Source of the DNA: CAIXSC01 sp046349915
GTDB taxonomy: Bacteria; Planctomycetota; Planctomycetia; Pirellulales; Pirellulaceae
Reading direction: 5' to 3'
Length of the DNA: 64,000 nucleotides
Assembly: GCA_046349915.1 (NCBI GenBank)
Contig: JAXMBL010000006.1
Location: 62,001 to 126,000 of the forward strand
Of this stretch, positions 33,526-43,238 are shown in pieces. The position numbers and the translations under genes were made by a program. Every line of letters begins with the position of its first letter. The stretch's first letter is position 1. The notes below the pieces were generated by a model that saw only the letters and a program-made list of their open reading frames with translations, had not been told where the DNA came from and made no database searches.

Positions 33526-35196
33526 TCAACGTCGGATGGTTACGGTCGAGCCAACGGAGAGTATAGCGAAAACATCTTCCGCGTCGCGAGGACTGAGGCT
33601 GACGCAACCAGCGGTTGGGGCGCCATCCGCCAACGGGGCGCCGTGGATGGCGAGGTTCCGCCCCAGCCCCAAGTACACGGTTCCGTAGGGGTTCTGAGCG
33701 CTGCCGCCGGGAATCATCTGACCGTTGGGACCAACATAGTCGCGATTCGTCAGCTTCTCCTGCACCTCGTATTCACCGGGCGCTGGAGCGGGGTCCTGTC
33801 CGATCGAGACGGGGAATCGTCCCGCGTACAATTGCTTCCAATAGATGGTGATTTCTTGAGTCGTCAGATCGACGTCGGCTCGCATGGGTCCGCGGAAGAC
33901 CTTCAATTTCGAGCCAGGCACCAGGAACTCGGGGTCTCGCACGCTATTGATGTTGGCCAACAACTGCCACGGCAGACGATACTGTTCGGCAATCGCCTGG
34001 AGTGAGTCGCCTCGCCGAACAAAATAAGGCTGATCCAGGAGATGTTCCGTGGAGTAGATCACGCGAGCGGCGAGCGGGTCGAGTGCATCTTGCAGTTGGC
34101 GCCGTTCCACCGCCGTCAGGCGAGGATCGGTGTACAGGTGAGAGAGTACGGTGTGAGCCTGGAGGGGACGGCCGCCTGCCAGTTCCAACTGAGCTTCTTT
34201 CCATCCTCGTTCAAAAACGGCTTCCTTCGGATCAAATCGCACCCCTTCTTGGCCAGCCGCCAGCGAGCTTGGATTCACCGCCATTGTTTTGGAATCAGCC
34301 GTCGAGGGCTTCACGGGCAGCGTGGGAACGGTGGGTGAGGCGGGCGATGAATTTGCCGGATCCACTTCCGTTGAAGGGGAGGTGGGCGATGTCGGTGAGC
34401 CGTTGGCTCCTGCCACGCCCGGACTGGGCGAGTCGACATTGAACGACACATTCGACGCTTCGGGGCGAGTTCGTTCGGTGGCCGCTGGGTTTGGCGACGG
34501 CTTCTCAAACGACGCCGAGGCCGCTCCCGCCTTGCCGCCAAGATCACCCGAGGTAGAAAGCGAGTCATCGCGACGAACAGTCGAGTTCGCCGATGTATTG
34601 GACGACGGCGTATTAGGCGACAGCGAGTCGGCCGCTTGTGGACTCGCTGGCAGCTTCAGATCGGGAACGGGCACGGTGGGGAGGGCGTCGCCGTTGCCAC
34701 GCGGCGGCAGAGGCGGCCTGACTGTCTCCCCAGCTTCCAATCCCACCGGAGCGCGCGTGTACAGCGCTTCGGCGCCGATAGGACTCTCATTGCGAGCCGC
34801 GTTGGGGCCGAGCGGGGACGAGTCGCGTGTGGGTGGAACGTTGCCGGAAGAGGTAGTCGGAGAACCACCGGCGCCAAAACCATCCGCATTCAAGCCGTTT
34901 GTGGCGGGCGAATCTTGATCACGGGGCGTCGACGGAGGCAACTCGCGAGCACTGCGGTCGCCCGACGTCGATTTGGGTTCCGCGAAACGTCGCGGACTCT
35001 TGGCTGGCGCCGAGTCGGCCGTGTCCGAGGAATCCTCGCTGCCATCCTCGACGACAAGTTGAGTGGCATCTTCGTCAGCCAGCTGCTCCGCCACATCCCG
35101 CGGCGGTCTCGTGGGCGGAGTGTTTACGACCACGTAGATGCCATAGAGCATGGCAGAAAGCAGAATCACGACAAATGCGGTCTTGATCGTTTGCAC
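33526..35196 (-). CDS. LysM-L,D-transpeptidase (YkuD) with altered active-site motif
   Basis: 556 residues. A single N-terminal transmembrane segment (AFVVILLSAMLYGIYVVV) is followed by about 280 residues of Pro/Ser/Thr/Asn-rich low-complexity sequence, probably spanning the envelope. Then comes a helical domain, a LysM motif (YFVRRGDSLQAIAEQY near 395) and a YkuD domain at the C-terminus. YkuD enzymes cross-link peptidoglycan through a Cys nucleophile. AIHGAPLADG keeps the first His, and the Cys is present in TAGCVSL. The canonical SHGC-x-R has lost His (Ala here) and Arg (Ser here). A relaxed or altered activity is possible. Confidence 0.85.
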   Translation of the reverse strand: MQTIKTAFVVILLSAMLYGIYVVVNTPPTRPPRDVAEQLADEDATQLVVEDGSEDSSDTADSAPAKSPRRFAEPKSTSGDRSARELPPSTPRDQDSPATNGLNADGFGAGGSPTTSSGNVPPTRDSSPLGPNAARNESPIGAEALYTRAPVGLEAGETVRPPLPPRGNGDALPTVPVPDLKLPASPQAADSLSPNTPSSNTSANSTVRRDDSLSTSGDLGGKAGAASASFEKPSPNPAATERTRPEASNVSFNVDSPSPGVAGANGSPTSPTSPSTEVDPANSSPASPTVPTLPVKPSTADSKTMAVNPSSLAAGQEGVRFDPKEAVFERGWKEAQLELAGGRPLQAHTVLSHLYTDPRLTAVERRQLQDALDPLAARVIYSTEHLLDQPYFVRRGDSLQAIAEQYRLPWQLLANINSVRDPEFLVPGSKLKVFRGPMRADVDLTTQEITIYWKQLYAGRFPVSIGQDPAPAPGEYEVQEKLTNRDYVGPNGQMIPGGSAQNPYGTVYLGLGRNLAIHGAPLADGAPTAGCVSLSPRDAEDVFAILSVGSTVTIRR

Positions 35197-35313
35197 GTTC
35201 GTCCTCCTTGACGCAACGCCGGTTGACGCAACAACCGGTAGCGATCGGATGGTAGGGAATTCCCCCGCGAAGGCAAAGATCAGTTGTCACGGATTTTTTC
35301 AAGAATTCCTCCT

Positions 35314-35368
35314 GTAGCGGAACTCGCAAGAGTTCCGTCCTCCCGTAGCGGAATTCGCAAGAATTCCG
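35314..35368 (+). repeat. Two family-2 hairpin repeats
   Basis: 35314-35337 has stem GGAACTC / GAGTTCC and 35345-35368 has stem GGAATTC / GAATTCC, both around loop GCAA after GTAGC. The C:G to T:A change is compensated. They lie downstream of the SLC13 gene's stop but in antisense orientation to it. Confidence 0.85.
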
Positions 35369-35423
35369 ACCGTCGCCCCAGAGACCACTCACCATCCCCA
35401 AAAACCGCTGCGCAGCCCCCCGC

Positions 35424-37211
35424 TCAAAACCCCCAAAACAACGGAATCAGCAAGATGGCGGCAATCCACAACAGGATATTCAAGGGCAGGCCGACTTTCA
35501 CAAAGTCGGTGAAGCGGTAACCGCCTGGTCCGTAGACCATCATGTGCGTCTGGTAGCCGATGGGCGAGGCGAACGCATAGGAGGCCGCAAGTGCGACGGC
35601 GATCACGAAGGGGCGTGAGTCGACTCCCAGCGACTTGGAGACTTCGAGTGCAAAGGGGAACGCCAGATTGGCGGCGCCATTGTTCGTGATCATTTCATTC
35701 AACACCATCGTGCCGAGATAAATGGCCGCGAGACTCACGATAGGGCCGTAGGATTGAGTCGAGGTGGCCAGGAAATCCGCGAATTCTCGGGCAATGCCAG
35801 ACTTTTCGAGCGCGGCGCCCAAACCGAATGAAGCGGCGATGCTGACGAGCACGGGCCACTCGATCGCCTGTCGAGCGTCGGCCGTGGAAATGCAACGAAA
35901 CGCGATCATCAGTCCCGCGCCCAAGAAGGCCGTGATCATCGGCTCGATCCCCGTGAACGCCTCGGTCGCCAAGAGCCCTACCATGCCGAGAAACAGCATG
36001 ATGGCGATCGTGGCGCGATCGTGGCGGAGAGGTCGCGAATCATCGACGTTGGCGACGAGGTAGAAGTCGGGATTGTTGCGGTGAGCTCGGGGAAAATGCA
36101 CGCCTGTTTGCAGCAGTAACGTATCGCCTGGGTAAAGAGTGGTATCGCCCAGCTTGGTGGTCACTCGCTCGCCATTGCGATGCACGGCCACGACCGCCGC
36201 GTTGTATCGAGCTCGCAAGTCCGCGTCCTTGATCGTCTTGCCGATTAGCGGCGACGTCGAGCTGACCACGGCTTCGCACAGCATGCGTCCCCGCAGTCGC
36301 TCGGCCGAAACCTCGTACGTTTCATCAGCGGCGGGGACGAATCCCGGGATCTTCTTCAGGTCGACAATCGTCTCCACCACCCCCGTGAACACCATGCGAT
36401 CGCCCGCTTGGATCACTTCCTGCGGGGCGACGGGGCCGATCAAGGAGCCCTCGCGGTCGATTTCGATCAAGAACAAACCGGGGAGGTTGCGCAATCCGGC
36501 CGCTTCCACGCTTTGTCCTACTAAGCGGCAACCAGGCTGCACCATCATCTCGACCAGGTACTCACGTCGAGTGTCGGCTAATTGCTGGAGCAGCTCTTTG
36601 CGATTCGGCAGCGCCCAGCGACCGTAAGTGAGCATGTAGGTGACGCCGAGAATCGCGCACGGAATGCCGACGTATCCCAATTCGAAAAATGTCAGGGGTG
36701 GCAGCTTTTTATCGATCAAGTGGCTTTGTACGACCAGATTGGTGCTGGTGCCGATCAACGTGCAGGTCCCGCCCAGGATCGTGGTGAATGAGAGCGGGAT
36801 CAGCAGGCGGGAGGGCGAAATAGAGCGTTTCCGGCACCAATCCAGGATCACTGGGAGGAGCATGGCGACAATGGTCGTGTTGTTGAGAAAGGCCGAGGAA
36901 ATGCAGGCGACGGCCGAGACCCAGAGTAGAGCCATCGGTTCCGTGCCGACTTTGCCGAGGAAGCGTTGCCCGATGTGGTCGAGCGCACCGGTTTCCCGGA
37001 GGGCTGCCGCCACCATAAACAGGGCGCCAACCATCAGTACGCTGGGACTCGCAAACCCCGCAAACGCCTCGCGAGGCGAAAGAACTCGACAAAGCACCAA
37101 GACGACCAAGGCGGCAACGAAGATAATGTCGGGCGGACCTATTTCGCGTATTAGCGCGAGCAGCGTCAGCGCAATCACGATCAAGGTGGCCCAAAACGTA
37201 AAGTCGCCCAT
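35424..37211 (-). CDS. SLC13-family anion transporter with two RCK_C domains
   Basis: 595 residues. About ten transmembrane segments are split by two cytoplasmic TrkA-C (RCK_C) domains at about residues 210-300 and 305-390, as in large bacterial SLC13-type permeases. FLNNTTIVAMLLPV and GTCTLIGTSTNLVV form the first re-entrant substrate site (SNT-like motif NNTT); NEMITNNGAANLAFPFALE forms the second. Substrates of this type include sulfate, dicarboxylates and other anions; which applies is not clear. It differs strongly from the second SLC13 protein at 58.7 kb, which lacks RCK_C domains. Confidence 0.88.
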   Translation of the reverse strand: MGDFTFWATLIVIALTLLALIREIGPPDIIFVAALVVLVLCRVLSPREAFAGFASPSVLMVGALFMVAAALRETGALDHIGQRFLGKVGTEPMALLWVSAVACISSAFLNNTTIVAMLLPVILDWCRKRSISPSRLLIPLSFTTILGGTCTLIGTSTNLVVQSHLIDKKLPPLTFFELGYVGIPCAILGVTYMLTYGRWALPNRKELLQQLADTRREYLVEMMVQPGCRLVGQSVEAAGLRNLPGLFLIEIDREGSLIGPVAPQEVIQAGDRMVFTGVVETIVDLKKIPGFVPAADETYEVSAERLRGRMLCEAVVSSTSPLIGKTIKDADLRARYNAAVVAVHRNGERVTTKLGDTTLYPGDTLLLQTGVHFPRAHRNNPDFYLVANVDDSRPLRHDRATIAIMLFLGMVGLLATEAFTGIEPMITAFLGAGLMIAFRCISTADARQAIEWPVLVSIAASFGLGAALEKSGIAREFADFLATSTQSYGPIVSLAAIYLGTMVLNEMITNNGAANLAFPFALEVSKSLGVDSRPFVIAVALAASYAFASPIGYQTHMMVYGPGGYRFTDFVKVGLPLNILLWIAAILLIPLFWGF

Positions 37212-37345
37212 ATCGTCCCAAACCTCCGTAAAGCGTGACGTGATAACAAAAAACGTCCCTCGCCGCTACGCCGTTGCGTTCCCCTGCCCTGGTGCGTACC
37301 CTTGAACAGTCAGCTTGTTGGCCTTCGTCCGGGAAACTCCGAATT

Positions 37346-37729
37346 ATGAATCCCCACCCCTCTCTCCCCGGACTGGGAACTCATTGCCTCATTGACCTTT
37401 ACGACTGCCGATCTCCGCAACTCGATGACATCGAGTTCTTGGAACAACTGCTCCGTAAAGCGGCCGCAGCTGCCCAGGCCGAAGTGATTGGCGCCCTCCA
37501 ACATCGATTTTCCCCGCATGGCGTTTCCGTCGTTTGTCTCCTCGCCGAATCCCACATTTCGCTCCACACCTGGCCGGAACAAGCCATGGCGGCGGCCGAT
37601 ATCTACACCTGTGGCGCCGCCTGCCAGCCGCTGCGAGCCGCGGATACTTTAATTGAACAGTTGCGGCCAACCCAGCACTTCGTGTCGTCCTTCCAACGCG
37701 GACGCCGCACCCAATTCGTTGAAGAGTAA
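37346..37729 (+). CDS. speD: S-adenosylmethionine decarboxylase proenzyme
   Basis: 127 residues from the ATG at 37346, matching the short bacterial class 1B enzyme. It decarboxylates SAM for spermidine synthesis. Self-cleavage is expected between Glu68 and Ser69 in LLAESHISLHTWPE, giving the pyruvoyl cofactor from Ser69; DIYTCG near 85-90 supplies the catalytic Cys. No spermidine synthase gene is adjacent. The next gene starts 10 nt later, so the two are probably co-transcribed. Confidence 0.93.
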   Translation: MNPHPSLPGLGTHCLIDLYDCRSPQLDDIEFLEQLLRKAAAAAQAEVIGALQHRFSPHGVSVVCLLAESHISLHTWPEQAMAAADIYTCGAACQPLRAADTLIEQLRPTQHFVSSFQRGRRTQFVEE

Positions 37730-37739
37730 TTCGTCGACC

Positions 37740-39335
37740 ATGAGCTTGCGACTGACCAATCTGGAACTTCCCGTCGAACTGCCCGAAGAGGCCTTGCGCG
37801 AGAAGATCGCCCAGCGACTCCTGGCTCGCCCCGCCGATGTCAGTCAATGGAAAGTTCTGCGGCGCAGCCTCGACGCCCGCTCTCGCGACTCGCTGAAATA
37901 TGTCTACTCCATCCTGATCGACTGGCCCGACGAGTCTTCGTTTCTGGCACGACACTCGTCGCTGCGTGGAGTCGAACCATTCACGCCGGAAGTCTTCGTT
38001 CATCCCCCCACAGGCGCCCAACCACTCGACGAACGCCCGGTTGTCGTGGGCTCGGGCCCCGCGGGTTTACTGGCAGCATACTATCTGGCCGAACGCGGAT
38101 TCTTTCCGATCATTCTGGAACGAGGTGAACCGGTGAAACCGCGAGTGGCCGCGATCCGGTCCTTCGATCGCGGCGGGCCGCTCGATCCCGAAAATAACTA
38201 CCTGTTTGGCGAGGGAGGCGCGGGGACTTTTAGCGACGGCAAATTGACTTGCCGCATGACGGGCGCCGACGTCGATTGGGTCTTAGAGCGTTTTATCGAA
38301 TGCGGCGGCAAACCTTCGATCCGGTTCGAGCATCGCCCGCACCTCGGCAGTAACCGCTTGCCGCTGATTGTCCGCAATCTGCGACGCAAAATCGAGGCGA
38401 TGGGAGGCGAGTACCGATTCGGTTGCCGACTCGAATCGCTCGAGATCGCGGACGGACAGATTCGCGGCGTGCTAACTTCGAGCGGCAGGATTCCTACGTC
38501 GCTGGTCGTGCTCGCGATCGGCCATAGTGCTCGCGACACCTACGAGATGCTCCATCAATTGCACGTTCCACTCGCGCCCAAGGCGTTTCAATTGGGATTG
38601 CGTATTGAACAACCTCAGGCGCAAGTGAATCGACACAAGTACGGTCGCCCGGAATATCTGGATCTGCTCGGAGCGGCCGACTATACCTTGACCGCCAAAG
38701 GCGACCGCGATGTCTTTACCTTTTGCATGTGTGCGGGCGGGATCGTCATCCCCAGCATCTCGGAAGCAGGACAATTCTGCTCAAACGGCATGAGCAACTC
38801 GCGGCACGACAGTTCCTTCGCCAACAGCGGAGTCATGGTCACGTTAGACCCTTCCGAGTTCGGCAGCGATCACCCATTGGCTGGCGTCGAGATTCAACGA
38901 AAGTACGAACGCGTGGCATTTGAGCTTGGACGTCGCAACTACTTGGCGCCGCAACAGAGTGCGCACGACTTCCTGGCCGATCGCGAGCCTTCGCCAACCA
39001 GCCGTCTTCCGTCGTCGTATGAGCGCGGCACGACGCCCGCGAATCTGAACGCCGTGTTGCCGCCGAGCGTGATTCGTGCGTTGCGAGTCGCTCTGCCACG
39101 ACTCGATCGGCAATTCCGCGGCGACTTTCTCCGCGATGCGACGCTGGTTGGCCCTGAAATGCGCGGCAGTTCTCCTGTGCGCATCCCGCGACTTGAGCCC
39201 TCACGCGAAGTCCCTGGCTTCGCCGGCCTCTATCCGATCGGCGAAGGAGCAGGCTATGCGGGCGGTATCGTGAGCGCCGCGGTCGATGGCCTACGCACCG
39301 CTCGCACCATCGCGGCTCGCTTCGCGCCGCGGTAG
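37740..39335 (+). CDS. FAD-dependent dehydrogenase (uncharacterised NAD(FAD)-utilising family)
   Basis: 531 residues from the ATG at 37740. The N-terminal 90 residues form the family's small leading domain. The FAD-binding Rossmann motif VVVGSGPAGLLAAYYLAERG lies near residue 104, followed by ILERG. FGEGGAGTFSDGKLTCR near 165 and the C-terminal PIGEGAGYAGGIVSAAVDG near 505 are hallmarks of this conserved but uncharacterised group. It follows speD by 10 nt. It converges with the esterase-Kelch gene across only 5 bp. Confidence 0.88.
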   Translation: MSLRLTNLELPVELPEEALREKIAQRLLARPADVSQWKVLRRSLDARSRDSLKYVYSILIDWPDESSFLARHSSLRGVEPFTPEVFVHPPTGAQPLDERPVVVGSGPAGLLAAYYLAERGFFPIILERGEPVKPRVAAIRSFDRGGPLDPENNYLFGEGGAGTFSDGKLTCRMTGADVDWVLERFIECGGKPSIRFEHRPHLGSNRLPLIVRNLRRKIEAMGGEYRFGCRLESLEIADGQIRGVLTSSGRIPTSLVVLAIGHSARDTYEMLHQLHVPLAPKAFQLGLRIEQPQAQVNRHKYGRPEYLDLLGAADYTLTAKGDRDVFTFCMCAGGIVIPSISEAGQFCSNGMSNSRHDSSFANSGVMVTLDPSEFGSDHPLAGVEIQRKYERVAFELGRRNYLAPQQSAHDFLADREPSPTSRLPSSYERGTTPANLNAVLPPSVIRALRVALPRLDRQFRGDFLRDATLVGPEMRGSSPVRIPRLEPSREVPGFAGLYPIGEGAGYAGGIVSAAVDGLRTARTIAARFAPR

Positions 39336-39340
39336 GCGGC

Positions 39341-42300
39341 TCACTCCAATCGCAAGACATGCACGCGGCTGTACTGCCCCACGGCCCACACCAATTTACG
39401 TTGAGCGTCGTACGCGAATCCCACCGAATTGTGAAAGGGAAGTCGCGTCGCGCGCGGGCGGCGAGTTTCATTCCAACTGGCCAGATCAATCGGATCGTCG
39501 CCGCTCAACGTCGCCGTCTTCCAAGTGTTGGCGTTGCAATCGAACAAGATCCAAGTCGCTGTAGTCTCCGAGCTATCGGATTCACTCGAATCTTTCGGCA
39601 TGGCGTCGACGCGACGAGCCCCCAGTAGGACGCTATCGACGTGAGCAACGTAGACGGCTTCGCGAGACGAGACTGAGCCTAGCTCGCGATTCGGAGGCGA
39701 TAGCCAGCGAGATTCTCCTTGCGCCCATGAGTATTCAACGACTTCGCCGCGACGCTTGTCGGCATTGGAGAAGAACAGCAGTCGTTGCCGCTTCTCATCG
39801 AACGCCAGTCCATGTTGGTCAGGCGATTTGGCGGGCAACTCCCCTTTCAATGGCAGAGGCTTCCAAGTGCGAGTCGCCGCGTCCAACAACCAAAGACCGG
39901 CGCCGCCGCCAGAGCGTCGATCTCCCCATGCGACGCAGCCGTGAGGAGTGGCGCACAGGGTAACATTGTAGAAATCGGCTCGATACGGATTCCTCTCCGG
40001 ACCGCGAGACCAGCGTCCCTGAAGTGGATCAAAGAAATAGGTGTAGTCGTGCGGCGCGAAAACCAGACTCTGCAACTTCAAGTCGTAGCCCGTCGACTTA
40101 TAGGTATGCCCCGTCATCCAAGGATTCCCGCAAAAACTCCATTCGCCTTGCACCTGATCGTTGCTGTAGACGTATTCGATGGGTAATTCGGGCGCGAACG
40201 GCAGCGAATAGCGATCGGTCGTCACGTCGTAGACCTGCGGCGCCGTGCCGCTGTAGGCCGAGTGCCCGCCCGAGAAACGAATCAGACGATTCAGCTCGGG
40301 CGCGAACACGACTGATCCCCAATCCATGTTCATGCCAGGCCGTTTCGGTGTGGGACGAACAGTCCAACGGTTGGGAGCAAGTTGCGACAGCTCGCGAGCG
40401 ACCTGCGCGGCGTCGGTAGGCGGCACATCGGCGGAATACCACTGTGGATCGTACGACCCCGTGCGAGTCGCTGTCGTACCCACGGGAACTCCCGCGAGTT
40501 TGGCCCAACGTCCATCAACCGGACGCTGGGCGCCAAAATCGTATTGCCATAGTCCTTCCCCATCCAACACCGACACGCGGTCCCCCGAGTCCACTCGCTG
40601 AACCGTCAAATTCAGGCAACCATTGGCGGGCGAGCGAGGCGCCAGGTCTTTTCGCCACCGATCTACGAACTCCCACTCCCCTTGAGATTCATTCCAAAGC
40701 CAAGCCTCGAATGGATGAGGTTCGTACAACGACTCGCAGTAACCGGTGGTGGACGAGTAGCAGTAGCCTCCCAGCAGCGCCATTCGCTTCACGTAAGGCA
40801 ACCACACAAGGGCATGGCCAGCACGAGGCGCAGGGGAGACCTTCGGCGAATGTTGCTGCCAGCGACGAGCAGCGACGTCGAGCGTCCAGGTATCGGCGAG
40901 CAAACGATTCAGTTGATCGCCCCCGAACAGCATGATTTTTCGCGAAGCGGGATCGTACGCTAACCGCGAATTGGCTCGTGGCGGCGGCTGAACCTCAATC
41001 GGCAATTGTTCCCAGCGATTGTCGCGCGGCGAATAAGTCCATGTCCCCGGATCGCCCCGCTCCGTCTGGAGATTGCCTCCGCCAAACAAAACGAATACTC
41101 GCTGACCTGGGTCGTAACAGATGGAACTCCACAACAAGATGCCGCCAAGCTGGCTCTCTGGGTCAGAGGCAGGCTTCAGGTCTTCCCATAAACGTCGCTC
41201 GGGATCGTAAGAGAACGTTTTCCCAGCCGCATAAAAGTAGAAACGCTTGGTATCGGGATCGTAGTCGAACTTCCTCCCCAGCGAGAACGTGCCATAGACC
41301 GTCCAGTTGGGACGTGGATTACCCGCCACATCTTCAAATCGAAAGTACTCGTCTTTCCAAGCGGGTGCGGAACAATCGCCGACTCGTGGCCCCCAATCGC
41401 TCCCCACGGGGAACTCGTTCTCCCAAACAGCCATGGTTGAGTTCCAACGGAGAACGTCATAAGGACGCGGCTTCTTGTAGTCGCCCCAAGAAGTTCGACC
41501 GCCAAGCACCAGCAACGGCCCCTGATCACCGACCGCTGCGAAGGGAATGTCCCATCGACGACCCGAAATGCTCGGTCCCACTCGACGCCAACCACCTTGC
41601 TGGTTTCCGAGTTCCGCGGGGATCACTCGCTCAAGCACATAGTCAAACGCGGTCGTCGCGTCGGCCAGATTCGTGTCATGCCCTCCCTCGGGGCGATGGA
41701 TCGAGTTGACTGGTCGGTTCTGTTTCTTCAGGCTTTCGACGAGCCTGAGCACGCTGGCGGCCGGCACCACCGTGTCGCGTCCGCCGGTGGTGACCGCGAT
41801 TGGCATGACGAGACGTTCGGCGTGAAACTCCGCGGATCGACGACGGTATTCGTCAGGTCGATCGGTTTTCGATCCACCATAGGACGCGGCGATCGCGTCT
41901 TGAAACTTGTCGTATTCGATCAGATTCGCCGTGCCATTCATTGAAACGACGCCATCGACGAGTTCTGGATGAAGCGCGGCGAACGTCAACGCCGCCGTGC
42001 CTCCCATCGAGCCGCCACACACGACCACTCGCTGGACACGGTATTTCTCCCGCAATTCGCGGATGATCTGCACGGTATCCGCCTCGGCCGCGGGCCCCAT
42101 CCAAGACGTCTTGGCTCGATAGTCTGGCGAAACGTAAATCATGCGCCGCTTGCCCGCCGCCTCGCGCGCCGCCCGACACTCGGCGCGAGCATCGCGCACA
42201 AACTGCCAACGATCCGAACCGTGTCCATGCAGAGCGATCAAGACCGAATGAGGCACCAACGGATCGAAGCCCTCGGGCAAGATTTCGACGTAACGCTGTT

Positions 42301-42451
42301 CCGTCCCGTCATGCAGCGCGCGGAAGACCACATCCCGTGGTTCGCCAGCTCGTGGTTCCGCGGCGTTCGCGACCTGACCGTCAGCAAGCGACAAGACGAC
42401 AAATAGCAATCCCAACTCAAGTAACGCCAATGTTCGATAGAGCTGATTCAT
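39341..42451 (-). CDS. Exported esterase fused to Kelch-type beta-propeller repeats
   Basis: 1036 residues from the ATG at 42451, which overlaps the upstream stop codon (ATGA). A signal peptide covers about residues 1-30. Residues 35-290 are an alpha/beta hydrolase with VLIALHGHGSDRW, nucleophile elbow CGGSMGG, TTGGRDTVVP and GGHDTN. The remaining 700 or so residues hold Kelch-like repeats (LLVLGGRTSW, FVLFGGGNL, IMLFGGDQL, MALLGGYCY, LIRFSGGHS) with Trp-rich blades, enough for two propellers. The fusion suggests a cell-surface or periplasmic esterase with a glycan- or protein-binding module. It has no obvious fixed substrate. Confidence 0.85.
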   Translation of the reverse strand: MNQLYRTLALLELGLLFVVLSLADGQVANAAEPRAGEPRDVVFRALHDGTEQRYVEILPEGFDPLVPHSVLIALHGHGSDRWQFVRDARAECRAAREAAGKRRMIYVSPDYRAKTSWMGPAAEADTVQIIRELREKYRVQRVVVCGGSMGGTAALTFAALHPELVDGVVSMNGTANLIEYDKFQDAIAASYGGSKTDRPDEYRRRSAEFHAERLVMPIAVTTGGRDTVVPAASVLRLVESLKKQNRPVNSIHRPEGGHDTNLADATTAFDYVLERVIPAELGNQQGGWRRVGPSISGRRWDIPFAAVGDQGPLLVLGGRTSWGDYKKPRPYDVLRWNSTMAVWENEFPVGSDWGPRVGDCSAPAWKDEYFRFEDVAGNPRPNWTVYGTFSLGRKFDYDPDTKRFYFYAAGKTFSYDPERRLWEDLKPASDPESQLGGILLWSSICYDPGQRVFVLFGGGNLQTERGDPGTWTYSPRDNRWEQLPIEVQPPPRANSRLAYDPASRKIMLFGGDQLNRLLADTWTLDVAARRWQQHSPKVSPAPRAGHALVWLPYVKRMALLGGYCYSSTTGYCESLYEPHPFEAWLWNESQGEWEFVDRWRKDLAPRSPANGCLNLTVQRVDSGDRVSVLDGEGLWQYDFGAQRPVDGRWAKLAGVPVGTTATRTGSYDPQWYSADVPPTDAAQVARELSQLAPNRWTVRPTPKRPGMNMDWGSVVFAPELNRLIRFSGGHSAYSGTAPQVYDVTTDRYSLPFAPELPIEYVYSNDQVQGEWSFCGNPWMTGHTYKSTGYDLKLQSLVFAPHDYTYFFDPLQGRWSRGPERNPYRADFYNVTLCATPHGCVAWGDRRSGGGAGLWLLDAATRTWKPLPLKGELPAKSPDQHGLAFDEKRQRLLFFSNADKRRGEVVEYSWAQGESRWLSPPNRELGSVSSREAVYVAHVDSVLLGARRVDAMPKDSSESDSSETTATWILFDCNANTWKTATLSGDDPIDLASWNETRRPRATRLPFHNSVGFAYDAQRKLVWAVGQYSRVHVLRLE

Positions 42452-43092
42452 GAGACGTGTTTCCTTTGGGCCTCGCCGCCAAGTTGCGACATCCAACTGG
42501 CGATCTCCCGCGCATCATCATTGTCTTGCTGTTGCAGGGCTTCGATGACTCGATCACGACGCAGCTGCGAATGGTTCTGGTTGAGTTTCCATTTGCCTTC
42601 CCAACGTTCGACGTCGATTTCAAATCCCGTGATCGCGTTCAGGAGCTGGTCGATGTAGTGCGGGTCCTGTGAAGCGAGCTGCCAAGGCACAGGAAACGTT
42701 TGCTCGTAGATCTGCACCATCTGCTCGACGATCGCCAGCAGTCGTTGTCGATCTTCGATCGGTTTAATCACACCGTAGGCGTGGACGGCGATGTAATTCC
42801 AGGTCGGCACGACTCGAGGTTCGGCGTACCAAGTGGGCGAGATGTAGGCATGGGGCCCCGCGAAGCTGACCAACGCCATCTGATGACGCGACCACTCGCT
42901 GTGGGAATTTGCCTTCGCAAAATGGCCCGTCAGGCGCCCGCGGTCCCCTGCGGATCGGTCGAGCAAGAGCGGGAGATGCGTCGCCACCGGTTCACGATCG
43001 TGATTGGTCACCAGCGTCGCAAAGCTATGTTGCTCGACAAACTGCCAGATCTGCTGGAGATCATCGACTGCGAAACTTGCCGGAACGTACAT
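42448..43092 (-). CDS. PaiB-like FMN-binding protein
   Basis: 214 residues. MYVPASF, LVTNHDREPVATHLPLLLD, GHFAKANSH, VSFAGPHAYISPTWY and VPTWNYIAVHAYG are the signature blocks of the PaiB family. Members bind flavin and B. subtilis PaiB was first described as a repressor of sporulation and protease genes. Its TGA stop overlaps the ATG of the esterase-Kelch gene (ATGA), a clear sign of translational coupling. Why a flavin-like protein is coupled to a secreted esterase is unclear. Confidence 0.9.
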   Translation of the reverse strand: MYVPASFAVDDLQQIWQFVEQHSFATLVTNHDREPVATHLPLLLDRSAGDRGRLTGHFAKANSHSEWSRHQMALVSFAGPHAYISPTWYAEPRVVPTWNYIAVHAYGVIKPIEDRQRLLAIVEQMVQIYEQTFPVPWQLASQDPHYIDQLLNAITGFEIDVERWEGKWKLNQNHSQLRRDRVIEALQQQDNDDAREIASWMSQLGGEAQRKHVS

Positions 43093-43150
43093 CGTGCGTC
43101 CTCAGGAAATATGAAATATCCGATCGACGACAACCTCTGATTCCCATAGT

Positions 43151-43212
43151 CGTGGACCACTCCGTGGTCCAACGCTCTGAAAACTGGCCGTTGGATCGCG
43201 GAGCGATCCACG
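43151..43212. repeat. Family-4 paired hairpins
   Basis: Two perfect 8-bp triloop hairpins: TGGACCAC-TCC-GTGGTCCA (43153-43171) and TGGATCGC-GGA-GCGATCCA (43192-43210). The outer ends CGTGGA/TCCACG also pair, so a nested structure is possible. It begins 26 nt after the stop codon of the serine hydrolase gene. Confidence 0.85.
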
Positions 43213-43238
43213 ACTTTGGTCCGAGCGACCTACCCTGC

